Positions 17,060 through 25,553 of a stretch of DNA of 38,699 nt are shown in pieces (positions within the stretch are counted from its first letter, which is position 1; every line of letters starts with the position of its first letter). Source of the DNA: HGM12587 sp045128635 (lineage in GTDB: Bacteria; Bacillota; Clostridia; Lachnospirales; Lachnospiraceae); contig JBGVRS010000058.1 of the NCBI GenBank assembly GCA_045128635.1, positions 1 through 38,699 on the forward strand, in the 5' to 3' direction. The translations under genes were made by a program, and so were the position numbers. Under the pieces are notes generated by a model, which did not search any database, had not been told where the DNA came from, and worked only from the letters and a program-made list of their open reading frames with translations.

Positions 17060-18343
17060 ATGACATTCAATGAAATCCTTACATCCCTTGCAGGTTTTTG
17101 CTGTTTTTCCGATACTGAAAATTTACCTTTTGTAGGAACAGATTCTGATCTTTCCTCAATTTTGGGATATACACCGGAAGAATATGCACAGAAATTTGAT
17201 AATCAGCTATGCGGTGCGATCCTTCCTGATGATCGACCTGAATTTTTCAAAAGTCTTCGTACACAATTATTAAAAAGCGATCATGCTGAAGTTATTTTTC
17301 GCATGCGTCACAAAAACGGCCGGGCCATCTGGGTTCTCGCAAAAATTCGCTCCGTCACGGATTCCGAAGGTGTCGAATCCCTTTGTGCTGTTATGGTTGA
17401 TTGTACAAAATACAAAAAGCAGCAGGATAATGCAGATGAACTGATGCATCAGTATCAGATCATCCTTTCCCAGACACAAAACGTTACTTTTGAGCTGGAT
17501 ACCACCACCGATACAATTTCTTTTTCCGATTCCTGGACGGATATGTTTGGATATAAGCCGGAAACGCGAAATTTTATAGCAACACTTCCTGCAAAGGCAC
17601 ATATTTACTCCGCAGATATTCCTCGTCTGCTTCAATGTTTCAAAAAGATGAAAAACGGGGACTCCTATCAGATGATAGATTTGCGTCTTAGCAACGGAAA
17701 AAAATATATATGGTTTTGCCTGCGGGCTACTGCCATGTATGACGAAGACGGGAATCTTTTAAAAATCATTGGGATCTTGTTGAATATTGATGAATCAAAA
17801 CGGGCAGCTTCCGATTTAAAGAAACAGGCGGAGCGAGATTCCCTCACTAAATTGCTGAACAAAGAAACCTGCAGACGCCATATTACAGAATATTTGAACA
17901 GCTTTGGCAACGGCGCCTACTGTGCGATGATGATCATTGATCTGGATAATTTCAAACATATCAACGACCACTACGGACATATGTTTGGGGATACTATACT
18001 TTTAAAAGCCGCACAGGCAATCAAAACCTCTTTCCGCGAAAGAGACATCGTGGCTCGTTTCGGCGGCGATGAATTTATGGTTCTTATGAAGGATGTTTCC
18101 AATCAGGATCTGGTGGAAGACCGCTGCCAGAAAATGCTGAATTATTTTCAGGAGCTTTTGGATGAAGAAAACATCAAGGGAGTTACGGGATTTTCCATAG
18201 GGGTTTCCTTATCTCCGGAGCACGCAACCACTTATGAAGCATTGTTTCAATGCGCGGATAATGCATTATATGAAGTAAAGAAACGCGGAAAAAACAGCTA
18301 TGCCATCTTCCATCCAAAGGAAGATAAAATCTACTATTACTAA
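17060..18343 (+). CDS. PAS-PAS-GGDEF diguanylate cyclase
   Basis: A soluble 427-residue protein. Two PAS-like domains (about 10-115 and 130-255, each with a LGYTPEE/FGYKPE-type turn and a closing DIDESK/DCTKYK-like segment) precede a GGDEF domain. The catalytic signature GGDEF is intact at 335-339, and the product-inhibition I-site RxxD is present as RERD (326-329), so it should make c-di-GMP from two GTP with feedback control. The substrate-binding DLDNFKHINDHYGH helix is also intact. The ribosome-binding site AAAGGAG is unusually far (about 13 bases) from the ATG. Its upstream neighbour is an HD-GYP phosphodiesterase and downstream genes encode pilus parts. Confidence 0.93.
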   Translation: MTFNEILTSLAGFCCFSDTENLPFVGTDSDLSSILGYTPEEYAQKFDNQLCGAILPDDRPEFFKSLRTQLLKSDHAEVIFRMRHKNGRAIWVLAKIRSVTDSEGVESLCAVMVDCTKYKKQQDNADELMHQYQIILSQTQNVTFELDTTTDTISFSDSWTDMFGYKPETRNFIATLPAKAHIYSADIPRLLQCFKKMKNGDSYQMIDLRLSNGKKYIWFCLRATAMYDEDGNLLKIIGILLNIDESKRAASDLKKQAERDSLTKLLNKETCRRHITEYLNSFGNGAYCAMMIIDLDNFKHINDHYGHMFGDTILLKAAQAIKTSFRERDIVARFGGDEFMVLMKDVSNQDLVEDRCQKMLNYFQELLDEENIKGVTGFSIGVSLSPEHATTYEALFQCADNALYEVKKRGKNSYAIFHPKEDKIYYY

Positions 18344-18369
18344 ATTGAGAAACGATAAGGAGGCCTGTT

Positions 18370-19323
18370 ATGTCGAATATGATTTCATATAATCGTCATA
18401 GAAGCCTCCTTTTTTTGTATATACTGATACTTTGCTTTGCTGCCGGCTGTTCAGGAAAAACTACAGATACTGCGGTTCCTTCTTCTCAGCCACAAAAGCT
18501 TCGGGATAACACGCCAAAAATACTTGCTACAGATGCACCCGGAGAAACTGTTTTCGGAAACGAAACCGTTACCATCGATGCATCCGGCCTTTCTGGCGGA
18601 TATATTGTTCTTACCTATCTGGGCACCAATGAAAAGGTGAAATTTCAGATTGCCGCACCGGATGAAGTCACCTATACCTATCTGGTAGCAAACTACAAGG
18701 AACCTATTGTCTATCCTTTGACAGGCGGAAACGGAACCTATCTTTTTTCACTTTTAGAGTCTGTGGATGCAAAAAAGGATTTGTATGCCATTGCATTTTC
18801 TCAGGAGGCGGAAGTATCCATCAGCAATGAATTTCTCCCCTACCTGACACCAAATGTTTATTCCTCTTTCGACAGTTCAAGTGCTTCTGTTTTAAAAGGC
18901 ACGGAGCTTGCAAAAGAATGTTACAGTGACCTGAATGTCATTGAAAACATCTATCATTTTGTTACACAGACCATTACCTATGATGAAGCAAAGGCCCGGT
19001 CCGTAGCCTATGGCTATATCCCGGATCCGGATGAAACACTCTCTTGCGGAACAGGCATCTGTTTTGACTATGCCTCCCTTATGACTGCCATGCTTCGCTC
19101 TCAGCAGATTCCTACGAAACTGGAGGTTGGATACGCCGGTGAAGCTTATCATGCATGGATTAGCTGCTACGTGGATGAAATCGGTTGGGTGGATAACATT
19201 ATCGAATTTAACGGCGAATCCTGGTCATTAATGGATCCGACACTTGCAGCAAACAATAACAGTTCTGCCGTACAGGAATATATTGGCGATGGCAGCAAAT
19301 ATGTTGTTAAATACACTTATTAA
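18370..19323 (+). CDS. Transglutaminase-like lipoprotein
   Basis: A 317-residue exported protein. The N-terminus has a basic stretch, a hydrophobic core and a lipobox-like AAGC with Cys27, predicting a membrane-anchored lipoprotein. The C-terminal half is a transglutaminase/cysteine-protease-fold domain with the Cys-His-Asp triad visible as GICFDYA (Cys near 231), YHAWI (His near 261) and LMDPT (Asp near 289). Such domains hydrolyse or crosslink proteins or peptides outside the cell. The first half is a beta-rich region of unknown type. It lies 17 bases ahead of the PilC-like gene, so it may act on pilus subunits. That link is inferred from position only. Confidence 0.8.
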   Translation: MSNMISYNRHRSLLFLYILILCFAAGCSGKTTDTAVPSSQPQKLRDNTPKILATDAPGETVFGNETVTIDASGLSGGYIVLTYLGTNEKVKFQIAAPDEVTYTYLVANYKEPIVYPLTGGNGTYLFSLLESVDAKKDLYAIAFSQEAEVSISNEFLPYLTPNVYSSFDSSSASVLKGTELAKECYSDLNVIENIYHFVTQTITYDEAKARSVAYGYIPDPDETLSCGTGICFDYASLMTAMLRSQQIPTKLEVGYAGEAYHAWISCYVDEIGWVDNIIEFNGESWSLMDPTLAANNNSSAVQEYIGDGSKYVVKYTY

Positions 19324-19340
19324 TACAAGGAGATAAAACC

Positions 19341-20354
19341 GTGGCAAAGGAATTTCAGCAAAAAATGCTTTCAAATTTAGAGCTTTCAGAATTTTTCAAT
19401 CAACTTGGTATGATATTGCGTTCTGGAATTTCGGCAACTGAAGGATTATACCTTTTGTTGGAAGATGCGCAAAACGATGACGAGCAAGCACTTCTGCAAA
19501 AAATGATTGAAGTCATAGAAACAACCGGATATTTCTATGAGGCAGCTTCCACTAGCGGCGTATTTCCAAATTATGCAGTCCGTATGATTCAGTTAGGAGA
19601 AGAAACCGGTACTTTGGATGAATCAATGAATGGACTTTCTAAGCATTACACACGTGAGGAAAATCTTGCCGGAATGATTCGCAGTTCCCTCATTTATCCT
19701 TCCATCATGCTTGGTATGATGGCCCTGGTGATTGGAGTTTTGCTTACAAAAGTAATGCCTATTTTCCAACAAGTATTCGAACAGCTAGGACAGGAAATGA
19801 CCGGTTTTTCTGCCGGATTATTGAATATCGGAAGAACATTGTCTAATTATTCTGTTATATTTATAATTTTTGGAATTTTACTTGTACTGTTTATTATTTT
19901 CGGAAGAAAACAGCTTCCGTTTTACCGGAAACTTCAGAATGATATTTCTGCCTGCCAATTTGCAGATGGTATGTCCATCGCTTTAAGAAGCGGCCTTACT
20001 CCGGAACAGGGCATTGATTTGGTTATAAAACTGATTGAAAATGAAGATTTCAAGAAAAAAGTCACAGCCTGCCGGCAAAAATTGGAGGAAGGAACTGATT
20101 TTTCGTCTGCACTTCACACTTGCGAAATTTTCACCGGGACTTATGCCCGAATGGCATCCATTGCAGGCAAGGCAGGGACCATGGATGAAGCCATGGCAAA
20201 AATATCTGCTGAATACGAATACAATGTAAATACCAGAATCAACCACCTCATTGGCTTATTGGAACCAACCCTTGTAATTGTTCTTTCAGTCATTGTAGGG
20301 ATCATTCTTTTTTCTGTCATGCTCCCGCTATTGGGAATCATGTCTGCATTTTAA
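19341..20354 (+). CDS. Type IV pilus/type II secretion inner-membrane platform protein (PilC/GspF-like)
   Basis: A 337-residue PilC/GspF family protein, the inner-membrane platform that the motor ATPase turns to assemble pilins. Two repeated cytoplasmic GspF domains are seen (about 10-110 and 210-310): the first has LGMILRSGISATEGL and MIQLGEETGTLDE, the second has MSIALRSGLTPEQGIDL and MASIAGKAGTMDEAM. Transmembrane helices lie near 120-145, 170-190 and 310-332. Translation starts at a GTG behind AAGGAGA. It is slightly shorter than the usual 400 residues. It is one of two recognisable machine components here, with PilT. Confidence 0.92.
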   Translation: MAKEFQQKMLSNLELSEFFNQLGMILRSGISATEGLYLLLEDAQNDDEQALLQKMIEVIETTGYFYEAASTSGVFPNYAVRMIQLGEETGTLDESMNGLSKHYTREENLAGMIRSSLIYPSIMLGMMALVIGVLLTKVMPIFQQVFEQLGQEMTGFSAGLLNIGRTLSNYSVIFIIFGILLVLFIIFGRKQLPFYRKLQNDISACQFADGMSIALRSGLTPEQGIDLVIKLIENEDFKKKVTACRQKLEEGTDFSSALHTCEIFTGTYARMASIAGKAGTMDEAMAKISAEYEYNVNTRINHLIGLLEPTLVIVLSVIVGIILFSVMLPLLGIMSAF

Positions 20355-20378
20355 AACAGCTTAAAGGGATATTCTGAC

Positions 20379-20699
20379 ATGAAACGATTTACACACGAAA
20401 AAACGCACAACTGGAAAAAACAAGTCTTTTCAGTGGCTTTATTTCTTTTTATCTTTCTGATATTCCTTTTGGGAATTGCAAAGGTTTCTGAGAAAACGTC
20501 TGAGCAACAAGCAGCAAGCTTAGAACAGGCAATTTCCCGCAGCATTGCACATTGTTATGCCACAGAAGGACACTACCCTGAAAGCCTTTCCTATATTCAG
20601 GAACACTACGGTATTTCCTATAATCCTGATGAATTTTTTATAGATTATCAGGTTCTGGGAGAAAATATCTTCCCAGATGTTACTATCATCGAAAAGTAG
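20379..20699 (+). CDS. Small single-pass protein of the pilus operon
   Basis: A 106-residue protein: a basic cytoplasmic N-terminus, one transmembrane helix (about 16-36), then a small extracellular domain with AISRSIAHCYATEGHYPESLSYIQEHYG. The membrane helix followed by an alpha-helix and a small C-terminal domain resembles a minor pilin in outline, but there is no prepilin cleavage motif. I recognise the pattern from pilus-like operons of Clostridia but know no assigned function. AAAGGGAT precedes the ATG and spacing to both neighbours is short. Confidence 0.6.
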   Translation: MKRFTHEKTHNWKKQVFSVALFLFIFLIFLLGIAKVSEKTSEQQAASLEQAISRSIAHCYATEGHYPESLSYIQEHYGISYNPDEFFIDYQVLGENIFPDVTIIEK

Positions 20700-20709
20700 G
20701 AGAAAGTAA

Positions 20710-21198
20710 ATGAAACAATCTCATCAGCATACCATTGATTTTCTCTTTCCAATTGCATTATTTTTTGTATTTTCTGCGACTGCACTCATTGTGCTTTTGT
20801 TTGCTGCAAACATTTATCAAGGTATCGTTGCAAGTTTTGCGACTCAGTTTGAGCAGACAACCTGCCTTTCCTATGTAACAAATAAGATCCGTCAAAACGA
20901 CGAAGGTGGAACAGAACACATCTACCTTGATACATTTGACGGTTATGATGCTCTTGCTATAGAGCAAACTTATGCCGATGCTTCATTTGTTACTTATATT
21001 TATGAAGCAGATGGCGAATTAAAAGAAGTCTTTTTGCAAGAAGGCGTAGAGGCTTCTGCAAACTCCGGCACTACTATCATGGAAGCAACCGATTTTAATA
21101 TGAAAGAAATTGATGACGGTCTTTTAAAATTCAGCTGCATATCCACAGATGGCATCGAAAATTCCGTTATTGTCAACATACACAGTGAAACTGATTAA
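20710..21198 (+). CDS. DUF4860-like single-pass protein of the pilus operon
   Basis: A 162-residue protein with one N-terminal transmembrane helix (about 11-34) and an extracellular beta-rich domain (LSYVTNKIRQND ... GTEHIYLDTFDGYDALAIEQ). It resembles the uncharacterised DUF4860 family from memory; no search was possible. Its neighbours suggest a pilin-like or accessory component of the same machine. AGGAGA precedes the ATG, 10 bases after the upstream stop. Confidence 0.55.
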   Translation: MKQSHQHTIDFLFPIALFFVFSATALIVLLFAANIYQGIVASFATQFEQTTCLSYVTNKIRQNDEGGTEHIYLDTFDGYDALAIEQTYADASFVTYIYEADGELKEVFLQEGVEASANSGTTIMEATDFNMKEIDDGLLKFSCISTDGIENSVIVNIHSETD

Positions 21199-21211
21199 CC
21201 GAGGAATTCAT

Positions 21212-21679
21212 ATGAACAAACAGCCCACAAGACGTTCCAGCTTATTTTTAATGGAATTAATTATTGCGATCTTATTTTTCAGTCTGGCAGCAACGGTCTG
21301 TGTACGCTTCTTTGTAAAATCCTACACACTGGAACAAGAAAGCCAGAAATTAAATCACGCAGTCAATGCTGCAACTTCAGTGGCGGAAATATTCAGAAAT
21401 CAGGAGCAGCCATTTTCTCTGCTCGCAGAAGAATATCCTCACGGAGAATCTGATGATCACTCTTATCTAATTTACTATGATAAAACCTGGACACTCTGTA
21501 GTTCAGCAGATGCTGCATATACAGTTTTGCTGCAAACAACAGAAACCAGTACCTTTATCATAGGTGACATTACAGTAACTGATCATGACAATACCATTTA
21601 TCATTTGACCATAAAAAAACACATCGAAAAGGAGGTTCCATTCATTGAAAACGAAGAAATCCTCGTATCCACCGATTAA
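21212..21679 (+). CDS. Prepilin-like protein
   Basis: A 155-residue protein starting MNKQPTRRSS, followed by LFLMELIIAILFF. This resembles a type IV prepilin: a short basic leader, then a hydrophobic helix with a glutamate at position 5 of the mature protein if cleavage falls after Ser. The residue before the cut would be Ser rather than the usual Gly. The extracellular part has no clear family signature. I chose the ATG at 21212 (after GAGGAA) over an upstream ATG inside the previous gene. Its 3' end overlaps the next gene by 35 bases. Confidence 0.6.
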   Translation: MNKQPTRRSSLFLMELIIAILFFSLAATVCVRFFVKSYTLEQESQKLNHAVNAATSVAEIFRNQEQPFSLLAEEYPHGESDDHSYLIYYDKTWTLCSSADAAYTVLLQTTETSTFIIGDITVTDHDNTIYHLTIKKHIEKEVPFIENEEILVSTD

Positions 21680-22037
21680 CATCGGTACCTCCTTTCTGCT
21701 TGTGATTTTCATCGTCCTTTGCATGGTAATTTTCTCTGCACTTTCTTTATCCAGTGCGTCAAAAGATTACGAATACAGCAAGAAAAATGCTGCCAGAACA
21801 CTAGCTTACTATGAAGCATGCAATCAGGCGGAAGAAGTCCGCGCACAGATAGAAAACAGCAATTCTACCCAGGAACTCATAGAATACAGTGTTCCAATCG
21901 ATGATAACGAAGCATTACATGTTGTTTTAAAGCGTCAGAATGGAGAAGATTCCAACTATTCTATCCATTCCTGGACACAGCAATCCATTACCGAATGGAA
22001 CAGTACACAGACACTGCCTGTTCTTGGCAGTGAATAA
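21645..22037 (+). CDS. Small single-pass pilin-like protein, TTG start
   Basis: A 130-residue protein with a basic N-terminus, one transmembrane helix (about 14-36) and a helical extracellular stretch (YSKKNAARTLAYYEACNQAEEVRAQIE), the lollipop layout of minor pseudopilins, though without a prepilin motif. Translation appears to start at a TTG (21645) behind AAGGAGG, inside the end of the preceding gene, which suggests coupled translation. No family assigned. Confidence 0.6.
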   Translation: MKTKKSSYPPINIGTSFLLVIFIVLCMVIFSALSLSSASKDYEYSKKNAARTLAYYEACNQAEEVRAQIENSNSTQELIEYSVPIDDNEALHVVLKRQNGEDSNYSIHSWTQQSITEWNSTQTLPVLGSE

Positions 22038-22056
22038 ACGACGGAGGAACATTTAT

Positions 22057-23112
22057 ATGGACGTAAAAGAACTATTACAACAGGCGGTTTTAGAAGGCGC
22101 TTCAGACATTTTTATTGTTGCCGGCCTTCCGGTTTCCTACCGTCAGGAAGGCTCCATTATTAAGAAAAGTGATCAAAAACTGACACCTGCTGATACGGCC
22201 GATCTTCTCAGACAGATTTATGAATTAGATATGCAGGCGGATCTGGATAAATTATTAAAACAGGGGGACGATGATTTTTCCTTTGCAATCCCTGGGCTTT
22301 CCCGCTTCCGTGTAAATGCATACAAACAGCGCGGAACGCTTTCTGCAGTCATCCGTATCATTACCTTTGAACTGCCTTCACCGGAAGCACTCGGTATTCC
22401 GGACAGCATTATCCATACCGGTGATTACTCTAAAGGACTTGTGTTGGTTACAGGACCTGCTGGATGCGGAAAATCAACTACTTTAGCCTGCATCATCGAC
22501 TATATTAACAAAAATAAGCAACAGCATATTATTACTCTGGAGGATCCACTGGAATTTCTCCACAGACATAATCAAAGTATTGTAAGTCAGAGAGAAATCA
22601 ATATCGACACAGAAAGCTACGTGACTGCGCTTCGCGCATCCTTACGTCAAAGCCCTGATGTGATTCTTCTTGGAGAAATGCGTGATTATGAAACCATCGA
22701 TGTTGCCATGACTGCTGCCGAAACAGGGCATTTGATTTTCTCAACCTTGCATACCTTAGGTGCTGCCAATACGATTGACCGAATCATCGATGTATTTCCA
22801 GCTAGTGAACAGGGCCAGGTTGCAACCCAGCTTTCCATGGTATTACAATGTGTCATTTCCATGCAGCTTGTACCTGATGTAAATGGTCAGCAGGTTGCAG
22901 CATTCGAAATCATGACACTGACTCCGGCAATCCGAAATATGATCCGAGAAAATAAGGTTCCTCAGATTGAGGGAATGTTATATGCCTCAAATAAAGAGGA
23001 TATGATTTCTATGGATAACAGTCTGTTAAACCTTTATAAAGCAGGCAGAATCACGAAAGAAACTGCGTTAGAATACGCCACAAATCCGGAAATGTTAAAA
23101 CGTAAATTATAA
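22057..23112 (+). CDS. pilT: PilT-type pilus retraction ATPase
   Basis: A 352-residue secretion-superfamily ATPase. Walker A is GPAGCGKS (133-140), the Asp box LEDPLEF begins at 161, Walker B is DVILLGEMRD (201-210) and the His box GHLIFSTLHT is at 224-233. PAIRNMIREN near the C-terminus matches the AIRNLIRE signature of PilT rather than PilB, which argues for a retraction motor. There is no PilB or GspE in view, so this ATPase may be the only motor of the local system or may work with parts encoded elsewhere. I chose the ATG at 22057 behind GGAGG; the longer frame runs back through the previous gene. It ends at a strong terminator. Confidence 0.93.
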   Translation: MDVKELLQQAVLEGASDIFIVAGLPVSYRQEGSIIKKSDQKLTPADTADLLRQIYELDMQADLDKLLKQGDDDFSFAIPGLSRFRVNAYKQRGTLSAVIRIITFELPSPEALGIPDSIIHTGDYSKGLVLVTGPAGCGKSTTLACIIDYINKNKQQHIITLEDPLEFLHRHNQSIVSQREINIDTESYVTALRASLRQSPDVILLGEMRDYETIDVAMTAAETGHLIFSTLHTLGAANTIDRIIDVFPASEQGQVATQLSMVLQCVISMQLVPDVNGQQVAAFEIMTLTPAIRNMIRENKVPQIEGMLYASNKEDMISMDNSLLNLYKAGRITKETALEYATNPEMLKRKL

Positions 23113-23156
23113 AAAGAAATAGATGGATAGGATTACCTATCCATCTATTTCTTTTT
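23111..23156. terminator. Bidirectional terminator between pilT and sipW
   Basis: AGAAATAGATGGATAGG (23115-23131) and its exact complement (23136-23152) form a 17-bp stem with loop ATTA, flanked by A-run and T-run, so it can stop transcripts on both strands. The right arm also encodes the last residues and stop codon of the signal peptidase gene. Confidence 0.9.
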
Positions 23157-23667
23157 TGCGCTTATCTAACGAATCTGCCATTATATGCAGTGCGATTGCC
23201 AGTCCGATCATACTTCCAACTGCAATTTTCCCCGGCACACTGGTCATCATCTGTGTCACAAAACCAATATAAGGAATATGAAATTCTACCCTTCCGATAA
23301 AATTTTGATACCTGGTGGGATTCATATCATTTATATTATTTGCATCCCCTTTGGTGATCAATTCCTGCTCTTCTTTATGATTTTCAACGACACGATGAGT
23401 CACAATGGTTCCCGGATCTCTTGCCGCATAAAAGGCAATAATTTCATCTTCCTGAATTTCTTCCGGATTGGCCCCCTTGACATAAACCAAACTTCCTGTA
23501 GGAATTTCCGGCTCCATACTTCCGCTAACAACAGCTAAAAACTGCCCGCCAAAAAATCCGGACATTGTCAATGGAAGGCAAATCAAAATCACTGCTATTA
23601 ATATAGCAGTGCCCAGTACACTGCATAAAGCAGATACTGGGCTCTTATTATTACTTTTCGTTTTCAA
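23137..23667 (-). CDS. sipW: SipW-type signal peptidase I
   Basis: A 176-residue signal peptidase of the ER/SipW type, in which histidine replaces the usual lysine base. SGSMEPEIPTGSL carries the catalytic Ser50, THRVVE carries His91, and KGDANNINDMNP carries the conserved aspartates. One transmembrane helix lies at each end (about 15-37 and 150-168). In Bacillus subtilis SipW processes TasA and TapA; here two TasA-like genes lie in the same operon. Translation starts at a TTG behind AGGAAG. The last residues and stop are read through the bidirectional terminator stem, so gene and terminator overlap. Confidence 0.93.
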   Translation of the reverse strand: MKTKSNNKSPVSALCSVLGTAILIAVILICLPLTMSGFFGGQFLAVVSGSMEPEIPTGSLVYVKGANPEEIQEDEIIAFYAARDPGTIVTHRVVENHKEEQELITKGDANNINDMNPTRYQNFIGRVEFHIPYIGFVTQMMTSVPGKIAVGSMIGLAIALHIMADSLDKRKKEIDG

Positions 23668-23694
23668 AATAATTACTTCCTGCTATTAATTTAA

Positions 23695-24732
23695 TTATCC
23701 CTGAATTTTCTTCTTTTTAGATACAATGTAAGCAACAACTGCTGCGATGATTACTGCAAGAATACCTAAAGCTGTGTAAACACCTGCTGAAGAACTGTTT
23801 TCTTCTTCTGCAGCTTCTACCTCAATATTTGCAAGAGGTGTTTCTTCATCATCCAAATCTACAATCTGTGACTCGTCAATGACCGGAACATCTGCTTCTG
23901 CACCAGTTCCTTCGCCGGCATCTGCTTCTGCATTACTTTCTGCACCTGCGTTGCCTCCGGCACCGCCACCAGTTACATTAGATGCTGTGCCACCGGTTGT
24001 TTCTCCGCCTACAACAACTGTTCCTCCGCCAACTGTTACATAATCGTATTCTGTTTCCTCTGTTACAACTTCATCAATTTTATCAGCCGGAACCGAATCA
24101 TATACGAATGCGAATACGTTTTCTGCCGCAATTTCACTTAATGTTTTGGTAAATGCGACAACTGTTGGAACATAACCACTAATTCTCTTATAAATAACAA
24201 CTGGTTTTTCTCCGATATTTCCGTAGAGCACATCATCTTTTACTAATGTCTTACCAGCTTTATCCTGATATTTCACAGTGTATGCAACCTGACTTGCTTC
24301 AATTCCGTATGCTACCACGTACTTCGCATCCTCCGAAACCGTAATTGTATACTCTGAGCCGGAAACGATTGAATCAAGTCCGTTTACTCGAAATCCCTTT
24401 GCTACATAGATGCTGCTCTCAGGTGTATCTTTCACTGTAACAAGTTCTCCCAACTGAAAGCTCACCTGGTCTCCAGCCTTCAGATTTGAAACTGTAATTA
24501 CCTCTCCGGAACCTGCAATGTTTGCTTCACTATTTGTACAGGAAAGTTTTGCTGCATCTAAAGTTCCATGATTTCCTGCAAAAAATTCAACGGTATAGGT
24601 ATATTCATTCGATAATCTGTTGATCACTTTATCATTTGCAGAGCTTTCCGCAGCAAATACACCAATGCTTGAAAGAGTAAAGAGCACTGCAGCAACAAAT
24701 GCTGATGTTAAAATTTTTTTCATCATTTTCAT
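23695..24732 (-). CDS. Membrane-anchored surface protein with MucBP-like domain
   Basis: A 345-residue exported protein: a signal peptide (about 1-27), two beta-domains, of which the second (YTVKYQDKAGKTLVKDDVLYG...GYVPT...FVYD) resembles MucBP/mucin-binding repeats, then a Gly-rich and Glu/Ala-rich linker (about 235-305) and a C-terminal transmembrane helix ending SKKKKIQG. No LPxTG-like motif is seen, so membrane anchoring rather than wall linkage is likely. It starts 2 bases after the previous gene, within the matrix operon. The specific ligand is unknown. Confidence 0.75.
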   Translation of the reverse strand: MKMMKKILTSAFVAAVLFTLSSIGVFAAESSANDKVINRLSNEYTYTVEFFAGNHGTLDAAKLSCTNSEANIAGSGEVITVSNLKAGDQVSFQLGELVTVKDTPESSIYVAKGFRVNGLDSIVSGSEYTITVSEDAKYVVAYGIEASQVAYTVKYQDKAGKTLVKDDVLYGNIGEKPVVIYKRISGYVPTVVAFTKTLSEIAAENVFAFVYDSVPADKIDEVVTEETEYDYVTVGGGTVVVGGETTGGTASNVTGGGAGGNAGAESNAEADAGEGTGAEADVPVIDESQIVDLDDEETPLANIEVEAAEEENSSSAGVYTALGILAVIIAAVVAYIVSKKKKIQG

Positions 24733-24734
24733 CC

Positions 24735-25538
24735 TTACTGCTCTCCTTTCTCATCACGACGTTTCATCATCATTTTCGAAGCAATAGCAATCAGTGCAAC
24801 TGCACTCACAAATGCTAATACACTAAACACCATGATTGGTGCACTATCTCCTGTCGATACAGTGGATGTACCAGTTCCTGACTGTGCATACTGTACAACC
24901 GGAGGAGTATAAGTTACTACTGTTTCTTTATTAACTTTTTTTACTTCTTTTTTGATTGTATCTTGTGTAATCTCTTCTACAGTAAAGTTGAGATCCATTT
25001 CTATTGATTCATCCTGATAAACGTTCGTAACGGTTTCCCCATCTAATTTCATATAAAGAGTTACACGCGCTGTTTCTCCAGGATCTAATCTGTCCAGATA
25101 AAAACCTGTTTTTTGAATCTTGGAAAGCTGATCCTTTGTGTCAGCAGAAGGTTCTACCGCAACTGTTCTACTGTTATAAAGCTCTGTTTTTTCATTATCC
25201 GGACTAATATAAGTCAAAATATATGTGTATGCTCCGCCACCCGCTTTTAACGAACTAAGAACATTTTTCATATACCACTCTGTCTTGTTCTTAGAATCAT
25301 TTTTTAATTCTATGAACACTTCTACTTCATCGCCTGGCTGTGCATTTGAAAGCAGATTCTGCAATTCTTTTCCTTCTAAGCTGCTCTTGATCTTGCTTCC
25401 GGAAAATGTAACTGTCCAATCCGGTGCAGCAAGACCTGGTGCTTCCCCACCTGTATTACCTCCACTAGCCAATGCAGTCATTGGTGTGCCTAATACCATA
25501 AGTGCCATCATAGCAAGGCACAAAATTTTCTTCATCAT
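24735..25538 (-). CDS. Anchored surface protein with TGDSA C-terminal motif
   Basis: A 267-residue exported protein with a signal peptide (about 1-25), a beta-rich domain (about 35-200) and the C-terminal sequence STGDSAPI followed by a hydrophobic helix and MMMKRRDEKGEQ. This motif-helix-basic-tail order looks like a sortase signal, though it lacks the LPxT consensus. The same TGDSA lies at the C-terminus of the adhesin at 34268-37717. The ectodomain resembles the internal part of TasA-operon companions, but I assign no family. AGGAGG precedes the ATG. Confidence 0.7.
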   Translation of the reverse strand: MMKKILCLAMMALMVLGTPMTALASGGNTGGEAPGLAAPDWTVTFSGSKIKSSLEGKELQNLLSNAQPGDEVEVFIELKNDSKNKTEWYMKNVLSSLKAGGGAYTYILTYISPDNEKTELYNSRTVAVEPSADTKDQLSKIQKTGFYLDRLDPGETARVTLYMKLDGETVTNVYQDESIEMDLNFTVEEITQDTIKKEVKKVNKETVVTYTPPVVQYAQSGTGTSTVSTGDSAPIMVFSVLAFVSAVALIAIASKMMMKRRDEKGEQ

Positions 25539-25553
25539 ATTATGTACCTCCTA

